64,000 nt of DNA from Thalassovita aquimarina (lineage in GTDB: Bacteria; Pseudomonadota; Alphaproteobacteria; Rhodobacterales; Rhodobacteraceae): assembly GCF_018219815.1 (NCBI RefSeq), contig NZ_JADMKU010000008.1, positions 1 through 64,000 of the forward strand, in the 5' to 3' direction. Positions 53,721 through 61,591 of the stretch are shown piece after piece. Each line of letters opens with the position of its first letter. Position 1 is the stretch's first letter. The notes under the pieces are model-generated. The model did not search any database and was not told the DNA's origin. It saw nothing but the letters and a program-made list of their open reading frames with translations. The translations under genes and the position numbers were made by a program.

Positions 53721-54563
53721 ATGAAGCTTCTCCGCTACGGGCCGCACGGCGCCGAACGCCCCGCCTTGCTGGATCAAGACGGCAATATGCGCGATCTGTC
53801 CGGGGTCGTCGCCGATATCGACGGCGACACGCTCGCCCCCGAAAACCTGACGAAACTCGCTGCCCTGGATCTGGCGTCGCTGCCGCTGGTCGAAGGCACG
53901 CCGCGGATCGGTTCCGCCATCGCGCGGCCCGGAAAATTCCTGTGTGTCGGCCTGAACTACGCCGACCATGCCCGCGAAACCGGCAAACAGCCGCCCGCCG
54001 AACCGGTGCTGTTCGCCAAGGCCGCGACGGCCATTTGCGGCCCGAACGATGATGTCGAAATCCCGCGCGGATCGGAAAAGACCGATTGGGAAGTCGAGTT
54101 GGGCATCGTCATCGGCAGCCGCGCGAAATACGTTTCCGAAGAAGACGCGCTGAACCATGTCGCGGGATATGCACTGGTCAATGACGTGTCCGAACGCAGC
54201 TTCCAATCCGAACGCGGCGGCCAGTGGATCAAGGGCAAGAGCCATGACACGTTCGGCCCCGTCGGCCCGTGGCTGGTGACCAAGGACGAAATCGCCGACG
54301 TGCAGAACATCGACCTGTGGCTCGATGTCGATGGCGAACGGCGCCAGACCGGCAATACCAGCACGATGATCTTCGGGGTGGCGCACCTGGTGCACTACAT
54401 TTCGCAATTCATGACGCTCGAACCCTGCGACATCATCGCCACCGGCACCCCGCCGGGCGTGGGGCTGGGCATGAAGCCGCCGGTATTCCTGAAGGAAGGG
54501 CAGGTCGTAACCCTCGGCGCCGCCGGTCTGGGCGAGCAACGTCAAGTGATGGTGAAGACATGA
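53721..54563 (+). CDS. Fumarylacetoacetate hydrolase family protein
   Basis: A 280-residue FAH-fold enzyme: KFLCVGLNYADHARETG near residue 73, TDWEVELGIVIG near 115 (metal-binding Glu residues) and DVSERSFQSERGGQWIKGKS near 155. The C-terminal TGTPPGVGLGMKPP is conserved. Members hydrolyse C-C bonds of diketo acids or act on rhamnonate-pathway diketo sugars and ureidoglycolate. With the following SDR it recalls sugar-acid gene pairs; with the aromatic neighbours it could cleave a ring-derived diketone. Its stop overlaps the SDR start by 4 bases. Confidence 0.9.
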   Translation: MKLLRYGPHGAERPALLDQDGNMRDLSGVVADIDGDTLAPENLTKLAALDLASLPLVEGTPRIGSAIARPGKFLCVGLNYADHARETGKQPPAEPVLFAKAATAICGPNDDVEIPRGSEKTDWEVELGIVIGSRAKYVSEEDALNHVAGYALVNDVSERSFQSERGGQWIKGKSHDTFGPVGPWLVTKDEIADVQNIDLWLDVDGERRQTGNTSTMIFGVAHLVHYISQFMTLEPCDIIATGTPPGVGLGMKPPVFLKEGQVVTLGAAGLGEQRQVMVKT

Positions 54564-55369
54564 GCATCGATTTCGAAAAAGTGAAAAACGCCCTGACGGA
54601 CCTGTCCGGGAAAACCGCGATCGTGACCGGGGCCGCACGCGGCCAGGGCGCGATCGAGGCGGAATTGCTGGCCACCGCTGGCGCCTCGGTCCTGTTGTGC
54701 GATGTCCTCGAGGAAGACGGGGCCGCGCTGGCCGAACGCCTGACCAGCGAAGGCAAGGACGTCCGCTTTCTCAAGCTCGACGTGACCTCCGAAGCTGACT
54801 GGCAGGACGCGCTGGCGACGTTGCGGGACTGGACCGGGCGGCTTGACATCCTGGTGAACAACGCCGGCATCATCAACCGCAAGATCATCCGCGACATGTC
54901 GGTGGACGAATGGAAAAAGGTGCTGGAAGTGAACGCCACCGGCGCCTTTATCGGCATCAAGCTGGCGGCCCCGATGATGGCGGAAACCGGCGGCGGCAGC
55001 ATCGTCAACATTTCCTCGAACAGCGCCTTTTCCGGTCACTACGACCCGGCCTACACGTCGTCGAAATGGGCATTGCGCGGGCTGACCCGTACCGCGGCGA
55101 TGGAATTTGCCGACGACAAGATCCGCGTCAATGCCATCTGCCCCGGCCTGATCGTCACCGACCTGAACCGCAATTCGCCGCACTTGGGGCCGATGATCGA
55201 AATGACCCCGGCGCAGCGCGCGGGCGAGGCGGACGAAGTGGCGCAGCTGGTGCTGTTCCTCGCCTCCGATGCCTCCGGCTTCATCACCGGCGAGGACTTC
55301 GTGATCGACGGCGGCTTCACCGCCGGGGCCGGCTATCGCCGCGTGGCCAAGGAAACCGGGCTGCTCTGA
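54560..55369 (+). CDS. Short-chain dehydrogenase/reductase
   Basis: A 269-residue SDR: cofactor motif TAIVTGAARGQGAIEAELLA, NNAGI, Ser in NISSNSAF and the catalytic YTSSK. Normal classical length and complete active site. It closes the cupin-FAH-SDR operon and is followed by a bidirectional terminator. Substrate unknown; a hydroxyl/keto step before FAH cleavage is a reasonable guess. Confidence 0.9.
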   Translation: MSIDFEKVKNALTDLSGKTAIVTGAARGQGAIEAELLATAGASVLLCDVLEEDGAALAERLTSEGKDVRFLKLDVTSEADWQDALATLRDWTGRLDILVNNAGIINRKIIRDMSVDEWKKVLEVNATGAFIGIKLAAPMMAETGGGSIVNISSNSAFSGHYDPAYTSSKWALRGLTRTAAMEFADDKIRVNAICPGLIVTDLNRNSPHLGPMIEMTPAQRAGEADEVAQLVLFLASDASGFITGEDFVIDGGFTAGAGYRRVAKETGLL

Positions 55370-55396
55370 TCCCCCTGCCCCGAACACCAAACAACT

Positions 55397-55424
55397 AAAA
55401 GCCCGCCAAACCGGCGGGCTTTTT
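55397..55424. terminator. Bidirectional intrinsic terminator
   Basis: AAAAGCCCGCC, 3-5-base loop, GGCGGGCTTTTT. It separates the rightward SDR gene from the leftward MarR gene, with A and T runs on both sides serving each direction. Confidence 0.85.
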
Positions 55425-55444
55425 CATGTCCTGCCCCCTACGGG

Positions 55445-55909
55445 TCAGTCCTTCTGCCTGATATCCAGCATGATGGAGATACCCCGCGCGGCATCGGCCT
55501 CGGACACGTCGTCGAACATCTCGTCGATCCAGCGCAGATGCTCGGCGGTCATTTCGTCCATGAGCGTGCGCCCCTTTTCGGTAATGCGCACCAGAAAGGC
55601 ACGGCGGTCCGTGGCCATGTTTTCCCGCTCGGCCAATCCTTCGCTGACAAGACGGTCCACAACGCCGGTCACATTCCCGTTCGACACCACAAGGTGATGG
55701 GACAGCTCGCTCATCTTCATGCCCTCCGGATTGGCATGAAGCGCGGCCAGCACGTCAAAGCGGGGCAGCGTGGTTTCATACCCCGCCCGCAACCTTTCGC
55801 GCAGCGTGCCCTCCACATAGCGCACCGCCTTGAGCATCTGAAGCCACAGGCGCAGGCGCTGACGTGCGAGCGCTTCGTCTTCGATGTCGTGTTGAATTTC
55901 CGTAGTCAT
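55445..55909 (-). CDS. MarR family transcriptional regulator
   Basis: A 154-residue protein starting MTTEIQHDIEDEALARQ. The winged helix reads MKMSELSHHLVVSNGNVTGV, VDRLVSEGLAEREN and the basic wing TDRRAFLVRIT. Length and pattern match MarR regulators of aromatic-acid pathways that respond to aryl-CoA ligands. It is set off from its neighbours by two terminators, so it is monocistronic. Candidate targets are the ACTTTA-type motifs at 60.3, 60.6 and 63.8 kb. Confidence 0.88.
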   Translation of the reverse strand: MTTEIQHDIEDEALARQRLRLWLQMLKAVRYVEGTLRERLRAGYETTLPRFDVLAALHANPEGMKMSELSHHLVVSNGNVTGVVDRLVSEGLAERENMATDRRAFLVRITEKGRTLMDEMTAEHLRWIDEMFDDVSEADAARGISIMLDIRQKD

Positions 55910-55940
55910 ATCAGGACCCGCGTCACTTAGGAACAGATTT

Positions 55941-55956
55941 GCTTTACATATAAATA
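55941..55956. promoter_or_regulatory. Weak copy of the ACTTTA...TAAAGT-type motif upstream of marR
   Basis: GCTTTACATATAAATA keeps the CTTTA and ATAAA half-site cores of the motif found at 60347, 60565 and 63757, 32 bases upstream of the MarR start. About 10 of 16 positions agree with an ideal dyad; suggestive of autoregulation only. Confidence 0.3.
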
Positions 55957-55993
55957 TAAGCGCTTCACTTCTCAACAGTACATATTAGAAACA

Positions 55994-56035
55994 AAAAAGC
56001 GCGCGCCAATCCTGAAAGTCCGGCGCGCGCTTTTT
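55994..56035. terminator. Intrinsic terminator of the five-gene aminobenzoyl-CoA operon
   Basis: AAAAAGCGCGCGCC (55994-56007) pairs with GGCGCGCGCTTTTT (56022-56035). On the minus strand the stem ends in a T run, 15 bases after the last gene of the leftward operon. Confidence 0.85.
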
Positions 56036-56049
56036 CAATCATACATATT

Positions 56050-56427
56050 TCAAAGAAGCTTACGGGGCTTCCCATCTTCATCAACGGCCACCAGGAGCAC
56101 ATCTGCGGTCAGTATCCGGCGACATTCCGCATCCGGCTCCGCCCAAGCAGAAACCGACAGGTTAAAAGAACTGGACCCGCGGCGGCTCAGCTCCGCATGG
56201 ATCGTGAATTCTTCGCCCGGATGTAGCGCCGCGTGAAAGCTCAACTCCTTGATTGCAACGATCAGAGCATCACCGCCGGAAATCTTGCGCCCCGCAAGCC
56301 CCGCCGCATAGTCAAGCTGCGTCAGAATCCAGCCGCCAAGCACCGCGCCGCGCGGCGTGGCCTGATCATAGGGCGCGACCGTCACCAGAACCGGGGCGCT
56401 ATTAGGGCGTTGCGCAACCTCAGTCAT
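56050..56427 (-). CDS. Hotdog-fold acyl-CoA thioesterase, YciA-like
   Basis: A 125-residue hotdog protein. RGAVLGGWILTQLDYAAG near residue 26 matches the YciA-type GGxILxxxD catalytic helix. The second half (FTIHAELSRRGSSSFNLSVS) forms the expected strands. It would release CoA from a pathway intermediate or prevent CoA trapping. Last of five overlapping genes; the start overlaps the RidA gene by 8 bases. Confidence 0.85.
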   Translation of the reverse strand: MTEVAQRPNSAPVLVTVAPYDQATPRGAVLGGWILTQLDYAAGLAGRKISGGDALIVAIKELSFHAALHPGEEFTIHAELSRRGSSSFNLSVSAWAEPDAECRRILTADVLLVAVDEDGKPRKLL

Positions 56428-56833
56428 TCGGAATGACAGCCGTGGCTTCGATTTCGACCTTGGCCTCGTCTTCCATCAGCGCGACCACCTGCACGACAGC
56501 CATCGCCGGGAAATGGCGCCCGATCACATCGCGATACGCCGCGCCGATACCACGCAGGTTATCAAGGTATTCCGACTTGTCGGTGATGTACCAGGTCAGG
56601 CGCACCAGGTGTTCAGGCTTCGCCCCGGCCTTATCCAGAACGGCGACGATGTTTTCGAGCGTCTGGCGGAACTGGCCCACCATGTCTTCATGTTCCCATT
56701 TCTGTTCGGCATTCCACCCGACCAGCCCGCCGGTGTATACCGTGCGACCTTCGGCCAGAACGCCGTTGGCATACCCTTTTGCGGGGACCCAGCCGTCGGG
56801 CTGGAGGAACGTGTGGGGGCTGAGCACAGTCAT
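56420..56833 (-). CDS. RidA/YjgF family protein
   Basis: A 137-residue RidA-fold protein: VYTGGLVGWNAEQKWEHED, FRQTLENIVAVLDKAGAKPE and C-terminal EAKVEIEATAVIP. In archetypal RidA an Arg follows FPA (FPARS) and is needed for imine hydrolysis; here the sequence is FPAMAVVQV, so that Arg is missing. It may belong to a RidA subgroup with other chemistry. In an operon with an aminobenzoyl-CoA dearomatising enzyme, whose product is an enamine, a deaminase role is attractive but not proven. Both neighbours overlap it. Confidence 0.88.
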   Translation of the reverse strand: MTVLSPHTFLQPDGWVPAKGYANGVLAEGRTVYTGGLVGWNAEQKWEHEDMVGQFRQTLENIVAVLDKAGAKPEHLVRLTWYITDKSEYLDNLRGIGAAYRDVIGRHFPAMAVVQVVALMEDEAKVEIEATAVIPND

Positions 56834-57273
56834 AGCGCCTCTTTCTCTATTACTTTGGAAGTCATGTAACGGGACATCCGTTCGCGCACGGCATCGGGCC
56901 AGGGCGCGGAAGCCCCTTCTGTTGTGTCGGCGTAAACCACCGTGGAGGTGCAGCTGAAACGGATTTCCCCGTCGCTGGCACAGATGATCGCGAAGGTCGC
57001 GGACGACCGGCCAAGGCGTTTGATCGACAAGGAAAAATCAAGCCAATCGCCAAGGCGCGACGGCTTGTGAAAACGCACCTCGATATTACCCGTCGGCGTG
57101 CCCATGCCACCGCCGAGCGCACCCATCTCGATCCAGCTGAAGGACACGCAGTCGGCGAAGAACCGTTCGACCAGCGACGAAATCATTTCGAAATAGCGCG
57201 GGTAAAACACCATCCCTGCAGGATCGCAGTGATTGAATTCGACCTGCCGTCTGAGGGTAAAGATCTCGCTCAC
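56830..57273 (-). CDS. 4-hydroxybenzoyl-CoA-thioesterase-type hotdog protein
   Basis: A 147-residue 4HBT-family protein with the active-site motif NHCDPAGMVFYPRYFEMISS near residue 14 (Asp then GxVxxxxY) and GNIEVRFHKPSRLGDWL. Probably hydrolyses an aryl- or cyclohexenyl-CoA ester. ATGA overlaps with both flanking genes (RidA and SDR) show translational coupling. Confidence 0.88.
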   Translation of the reverse strand: MSEIFTLRRQVEFNHCDPAGMVFYPRYFEMISSLVERFFADCVSFSWIEMGALGGGMGTPTGNIEVRFHKPSRLGDWLDFSLSIKRLGRSSATFAIICASDGEIRFSCTSTVVYADTTEGASAPWPDAVRERMSRYMTSKVIEKEAL

Positions 57274-58013
57274 GTCTCACCGCCCGAAATCGAAATGCTT
57301 TGTCCGGTAACCATGTCCGATCCGTCCCGGCACAGCCACAGAACCGCGCGCGCGACGTCCTCGGGCGGGACCAGCCGGTGCATCGGGTTGGTGGCCTCCA
57401 GCGAGGCGCGCGCCTCTTCCGGGCTGCGGCCGGTTTTTTCGACGATATTGGCGATCGAGCGTTCGGTCATTTCGGTATCGAGGAACCCGGGACAGATCGC
57501 GTTGGCGGTGATCCCCTTGCGCGCCAGCTCAAGGGCGATGGATTTGACCATGCCGACGACGCCGTGTTTCGCCGCCGCGTAGGGCGCGACATAGGGATAG
57601 CCCTTGAGCCCGGCGGTGGACGCGATGGCGATCAGGCGGCCCCAGGGCTTTCCCTTCATCGCCTTGACGCCCTCGCGCAGGGTCAAAAAGGTGCCGGTCA
57701 GGTTCACCGTCATCATCCGTTCGAACGCCGCCAGTTCGGTTTTCACGAAAGGCGCGCTTTCCGACGCACCCGCATTGGCCACGACGATGTCGGGCGCCGC
57801 CGCCGCGATGGCGGCGGAAATCGCCGCCTCGTCGGTGATGTCGGCAACCACGGCCGAGATATTGGCGTGCCCGGAAGCCACCGCTTCAAGCGGCGCAAGC
57901 CGGCGCCCGCATATCGTGACCTCGGCGCCCGCTTCGGCCAGCATGGTGGCGATGACGGCCCCGACCCCGGAACCGCCCCCCGTCACGAAGGCTTTCTTGC
58001 CTGCAAGGGTCAT
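57270..58013 (-). CDS. Short-chain dehydrogenase/reductase of the aminobenzoyl-CoA operon
   Basis: A 247-residue SDR: AFVTGGGSGVGAVIATMLAE, VANAGASE, IASTAGLKGYPYVAPYAAAK with complete Ser-Tyr-Lys, and the C-terminal GQSISISGGET. It overlaps the large fusion gene by 4 bases and would act on the ring-hydroxyl or keto group of the dearomatised CoA ester, in the way 3-hydroxyacyl-CoA dehydrogenases do. Confidence 0.9.
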   Translation of the reverse strand: MTLAGKKAFVTGGGSGVGAVIATMLAEAGAEVTICGRRLAPLEAVASGHANISAVVADITDEAAISAAIAAAAPDIVVANAGASESAPFVKTELAAFERMMTVNLTGTFLTLREGVKAMKGKPWGRLIAIASTAGLKGYPYVAPYAAAKHGVVGMVKSIALELARKGITANAICPGFLDTEMTERSIANIVEKTGRSPEEARASLEATNPMHRLVPPEDVARAVLWLCRDGSDMVTGQSISISGGET

Positions 58014-60295
58014 GTCGCCATCGCCCTGGCGCGTTCCGCCAGCAGGTTGGCCTGTCGACGGCCGCCCTCATAGGGCGCGGGCCAGTCCTGTTCGGCATCG
58101 CCCAGCTCGACCGCCGCGTGCAGCGTCCAATAGGGATCGGCCAGATGCGGACGGGCCAGCAGCACCAGGTCGGCGCGCCCCGCCATCAGGATCGAATTGA
58201 CGTGGTCGGGTTCATAGATGTTGCCCGCGACCAGGGTCGGCAGGTCGATTTCGTTGCGAACGCGGTCGGCGAACGGCACCTGGAACATGCGGCCATATAC
58301 CGGTTTTTCGGCCTTGTCGGTCTGTCCCGAAGAGGTGTTGATCGCATCGGCGCCGGCGGCCTTGAACATGGCCGAGATCTGCACCGCCTCTTCCGGCGTC
58401 ACGCCTTCGTCGCCCATCCAGTCATGCGCCGAGATACGAACCGTCATCGGTTTTTCCTCGGGCCATTCGGCGCGCATGGCGTGGAAGATTTCCAGCGGGA
58501 AACGCATCCGGTTTTCAAGGCTGCCGCCATATTCGTCATCGCGGATATTGGTCACCGGGGAGATGAAGGACGCCAGCAGGTAGCCGTGGGCGGCGTGCAT
58601 TTCGATCATGTCGAAACCGGCCGCGTTCGCGGATTTCACCGCTTCGATGAACTGCGCCTTGACCATGTCCATGTCGGCCGGGTCCATTGCCTTGGGCACG
58701 ACATTGCCTTCCATCAGCGGGATCGCGGAGGCCGACAGCAGCGGCCAGTTCTCGCCCTCGGGCAGCGGCATGTCGATCCCGTCCCACGCCAGGCGGGTCG
58801 ATCCCTTGCGACCGGCATGACCGATCTGGGCGCAGATCTTCGCGGGGGTTTCCGCGTGGACGAAATCCACCAGGCGCGACCAAACAGGCAGCTGTTCTTC
58901 GCCGATGCGGGGGCAACCGGGGGTGATCCGGCCTTCGTGCGACACGCACAGCATTTCGGTGAACACCAACCCGGCCCCGCCCTTGGCGCGTTCGGCGTAA
59001 TGCACGAAATGCCAATCGTTCGGCATGCCGTCCTTGGCCTTGTACTGCGCCATCGGGGACACCACGACGCGGTTCACCAGCTCCATGTCACGCAGCTTGA
59101 ACGGTGCGAACATCGGACGGCGGGTGGAATTGCTGCCGGCCTGTTTCTGGAACCAGCTTTCCGCAGACGCCAACCATTCGGGATCGCGCAGGCGCAGGTT
59201 TTCGTGGCTGATCCGCTGCGACCGGGTCAGCAGCGCATAGTTGAACTGCATCATGTCCAGATCGAGGTAACGCTCGACCTCTTCGAACCAGGTGGTCGAA
59301 TTGCGCGCCGCCGAAGTGACGCGGATCACCTGCAGCTTGCGTTCGTCCTGATAGCTTTGCAGCGCATCCTCGAGCGGCTTGCCCGAGCTCAGTTCGTCGG
59401 CCAACATGATCGCGCTTTCCATCCCGAGCTTCGACCCGGATCCGATGGAAAAATGAGCCGTTGCCGACGCGTCGCCGAGCAGAACCACGTTGTCGAAATA
59501 CCAGTTTTCACAGGTGACGCGCGGGAACTGGATCCAGGCCGAGCCGCGGATGTGGTTGGCGTTGGTCATCAGCGCGTGACCGCCAAGGTGCTTGGCGAAG
59601 ATCTTTTCGCACAGCGCGATGCTTTCTTGCTGATTCAGCTTATCGAAGCCGAACGCCTTGAATACCTCGGGGCCGCATTCCACGATGAAGGTCGCGGTGT
59701 CATCGTCGAACTGATAGGCGTGCGCCCAGATCCATCCGTGTTCGGTCTTTTCAAAAATGAAGGTGAAGGCGTCGTCGAATTTCTGATGCGTGCCGAGCCA
59801 GACAAAATGGTTCTTGCGCATGTCGATTTCGGGCTTGAACTCGTCCGCGTAGATGCTGCGGGTCTTGGAATTCAACCCGTCGGCCGCCACCAGTAGATCG
59901 TGGGACGTTTTCAGCGCCGCGATCTTTTCTTCCGACATGTCGGATTCGAATTCCAGCTTGACGCCCAGTTCACGCGCGCGCTGCTGAAGCAGCAACAGCA
60001 TCTTCTTGCGCCCGATACCGCAGAACCCGTGCCCGCTCGAAGTCATCGCCTCGTCGCCGCGGATCGTTTTAACATCGTCCCAATAGGCGAAGTTATCGCG
60101 GATCATCTTTTCGGAAACCGGGTCGTTGCCTTCGAAGTTGGACATGGTTTCGTCCGACAGCACCACGCCCCAGCCGAAGGTATCGTCCGCGCGGTTACGC
60201 TCGTAGACGGTGATGTCATGGCTGGCGTCCCGAAGCTTCATCGAGATGGCAAAGTAAAGTCCGGACGGCCCACCGCCGAGAATCGCAATTTTCAT
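58010..60295 (-). CDS. Fused flavin monooxygenase / Old-Yellow-Enzyme reductase, 2-aminobenzoyl-CoA monooxygenase/reductase type
   Basis: A 761-residue two-domain flavoenzyme. Residues 1 to about 390 are a PHBH-type FAD monooxygenase (ILGGGPSGLYFAISMK; VLLGDASATAHFSIGSGSKL near 270). From about 400 on it is an OYE-type FMN reductase (MFAPFKLRDMELVNRVVVSP, IGHAGRKGS, MHAAHGYLLASFISP, with the ligand-binding His pair). This architecture is that of Azoarcus 2-aminobenzoyl-CoA monooxygenase/reductase, which hydroxylates and dearomatises anthraniloyl-CoA; salicylyl-CoA 5-hydroxylase matches only the first domain. First gene of the five-gene operon. ATG at 60295 gives the canonical start. Confidence 0.88.
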   Translation of the reverse strand: MKIAILGGGPSGLYFAISMKLRDASHDITVYERNRADDTFGWGVVLSDETMSNFEGNDPVSEKMIRDNFAYWDDVKTIRGDEAMTSSGHGFCGIGRKKMLLLLQQRARELGVKLEFESDMSEEKIAALKTSHDLLVAADGLNSKTRSIYADEFKPEIDMRKNHFVWLGTHQKFDDAFTFIFEKTEHGWIWAHAYQFDDDTATFIVECGPEVFKAFGFDKLNQQESIALCEKIFAKHLGGHALMTNANHIRGSAWIQFPRVTCENWYFDNVVLLGDASATAHFSIGSGSKLGMESAIMLADELSSGKPLEDALQSYQDERKLQVIRVTSAARNSTTWFEEVERYLDLDMMQFNYALLTRSQRISHENLRLRDPEWLASAESWFQKQAGSNSTRRPMFAPFKLRDMELVNRVVVSPMAQYKAKDGMPNDWHFVHYAERAKGGAGLVFTEMLCVSHEGRITPGCPRIGEEQLPVWSRLVDFVHAETPAKICAQIGHAGRKGSTRLAWDGIDMPLPEGENWPLLSASAIPLMEGNVVPKAMDPADMDMVKAQFIEAVKSANAAGFDMIEMHAAHGYLLASFISPVTNIRDDEYGGSLENRMRFPLEIFHAMRAEWPEEKPMTVRISAHDWMGDEGVTPEEAVQISAMFKAAGADAINTSSGQTDKAEKPVYGRMFQVPFADRVRNEIDLPTLVAGNIYEPDHVNSILMAGRADLVLLARPHLADPYWTLHAAVELGDAEQDWPAPYEGGRRQANLLAERARAMAT

Positions 60296-60346
60296 GGTCT
60301 CATCCTTTGCTGGTCTGACGGAAACCACGCCTCCGCCGCATCATTT

Positions 60347-60362
60347 ACTTTAAGCATGAAGC
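60347..60362. promoter_or_regulatory. Motif ACTTTAAGCATGAAGC, probable MarR site for the leftward operon
   Basis: The 16-mer is a partial dyad (ACTTTA ... TGAAGC) 52 bases upstream of the fusion gene start. It differs at one position from the copy at 63757-63772, far beyond chance for the two promoters of one pathway. Confidence 0.6.
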
Positions 60363-60564
60363 TAAATCGAGAATCTGCCGCTGTCAACGCCAATTGCTTT
60401 AAGTTGCGTGAATTTTGCAAACTGCTGCAATTCAACGAAATCCCCAGCAAATCTAGGGATATATGCCAATATACCTCCAAATTACCTCGAAATTCCGGGC
60501 CGCGCCCGGCCGTGACGCCACGGTTTCTCGCGCTCCGGATTTCTATCGTTTGACTTCCCCAGAA

Positions 60565-60580
60565 CCTTTAAGCATAAATT
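60565..60580. promoter_or_regulatory. Motif CCTTTAAGCATAAATT, probable MarR site for the rightward thioesterase
   Basis: It shares the CTTTAAGCAT core with the copy at 60347 and lies 54 bases upstream of the thioesterase start, i.e. in promoter position for the divergent gene. Confidence 0.5.
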
Positions 60581-60633
60581 ATATGAAAACGAGTTGACCT
60601 CTCTTCGATCGGAACCAAACAAAAGGACCGGAC

Positions 60634-61053
60634 ATGCCCTTCACGATATCCAAACCAATGCGGTTCGGCGATTGCGACCTTACCGGCATCGCCTATCACC
60701 CCGCATATCTTTCCATGCTCGTCGACGTTAACGAGGCGATGTTCGCCTCGTTCGGCGTGACCTGGAAGGAACTGATGTTCGAACGCCACCTTGGCCTGCC
60801 CAGCGTCAAGATGAACATCGAATTCAAGAAACCCGCCATCTACGGTGACACGCTGGAATTCAACGTCCATGTGCGCAAGATCGGCAGGGCATCGCTTGAC
60901 CTCTATACCGTGGTGACCGTCGACGGCGAAGTGATCTGGACCATCGAACAGCTCATCGTCATGACCTCGACCAAGGATCACAAATCCCACCCGTGGCCGG
61001 ACGATTGCCGGGCGGGGCTTGAACGGTACCTGCATCCGGAACTCGCCAAGTGA
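60634..61053 (+). CDS. 4-hydroxybenzoyl-CoA-thioesterase-type hotdog protein, second copy
   Basis: A 139-residue protein starting MPFTISKPMRFGDCDLTG, with the 4HBT active-site region GDCDLTGIAYHPAYLSMLVD (Asp, GxxYxxxY). It is single-gene, divergent from the aminobenzoyl-CoA operon and ends in an intrinsic terminator. It is distinct from the copy at 56830-57273, so the region carries three hotdog proteins. Confidence 0.87.
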   Translation: MPFTISKPMRFGDCDLTGIAYHPAYLSMLVDVNEAMFASFGVTWKELMFERHLGLPSVKMNIEFKKPAIYGDTLEFNVHVRKIGRASLDLYTVVTVDGEVIWTIEQLIVMTSTKDHKSHPWPDDCRAGLERYLHPELAK

Positions 61054-61055
61054 CG

Positions 61056-61083
61056 AAAAAGGCCCCCGAAATCGGGGGCCTTT
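61056..61083. terminator. Bidirectional intrinsic terminator
   Basis: AAAAAGGCCCCCG AAAT CGGGGGCCTTT, directly after the thioesterase stop and 19 bases beyond the end of the leftward flavin reductase gene, serving both. Confidence 0.85.
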
Positions 61084-61101
61084 CCTTTTCTGCCGGAGCC
61101 A

Positions 61102-61590
61102 TCAAGCGACGGCGGCCAGCCGGTGGAATCCGGATTGGGCGTAGATCAGCGCCTCGCCATCGGCAAAGGCGACGTCCTCCATCCGACCGATGAACACCAT
61201 GTGGCTGCCTGCTTCGGTCGCCATGATCACCTCGCAGGAAATGCTGGCAAGGGCATCCACCAGGCGCGGCTGCCCGTTCGGGCAGGCGACCCAATCGCCC
61301 ATGGTGAACTTCTCTTCCCCGCTCTGACCCTTGGCTCCGGCAAAAGCCATCGCGACGTCAGCATGGCACTGGCCAAGCAACTGTACGGAAAACAGGCCCG
61401 AGCGCATGATTTCCATGCAGGTACCGGTCTTGCGGTTGACGCAAACCAGCAGGCTCGGCGGCGTATCTGAGACGGAACAGACGGCGGTGGCGGTGATGCC
61501 CCGGCGCAGATCCCCCTGACCGGTGGTGATCAGGGTGACCGCGCCGGGAAACAGGCCCATCGTCTGACGAAAGGTCTGAAGGTCAACCAT
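61102..61590 (-). CDS. Flavin reductase, StyB/IndB-like small component
   Basis: A 162-residue FMN-binding split-barrel reductase: LFPGAVTLITTGQGDLRRGI, TATAVCSVSDTPPSLLVCVN and GRMEDVAF. It supplies reduced flavin to a partner monooxygenase. ATG at 61590 lies 2 bases beyond the stop of the StyA-like gene (TGA-A-ATG), the pairing found for styrene and indole oxygenases. An N-terminal extension of the frame lies inside the upstream gene and was excluded. Confidence 0.9.
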   Translation of the reverse strand: MVDLQTFRQTMGLFPGAVTLITTGQGDLRRGITATAVCSVSDTPPSLLVCVNRKTGTCMEIMRSGLFSVQLLGQCHADVAMAFAGAKGQSGEEKFTMGDWVACPNGQPRLVDALASISCEVIMATEAGSHMVFIGRMEDVAFADGEALIYAQSGFHRLAAVA

Positions 61591-61591
61591 T

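Larger units (their letters stand above)
60296..60633. other. 338-bp divergent intergenic region
   Basis: An A/T-rich spacer between the leftward fusion gene and the rightward thioesterase. It carries two copies of one 16-bp motif, each near one of the two starts (60347-60362 and 60565-60580). No gene seen. Confidence 0.6.

Noticed and set aside
58118-59896. 592-codon open frame on the plus strand
   Set aside because: Antisense to the aminobenzoyl-CoA fusion gene, with no ribosome site or protein-like pattern.
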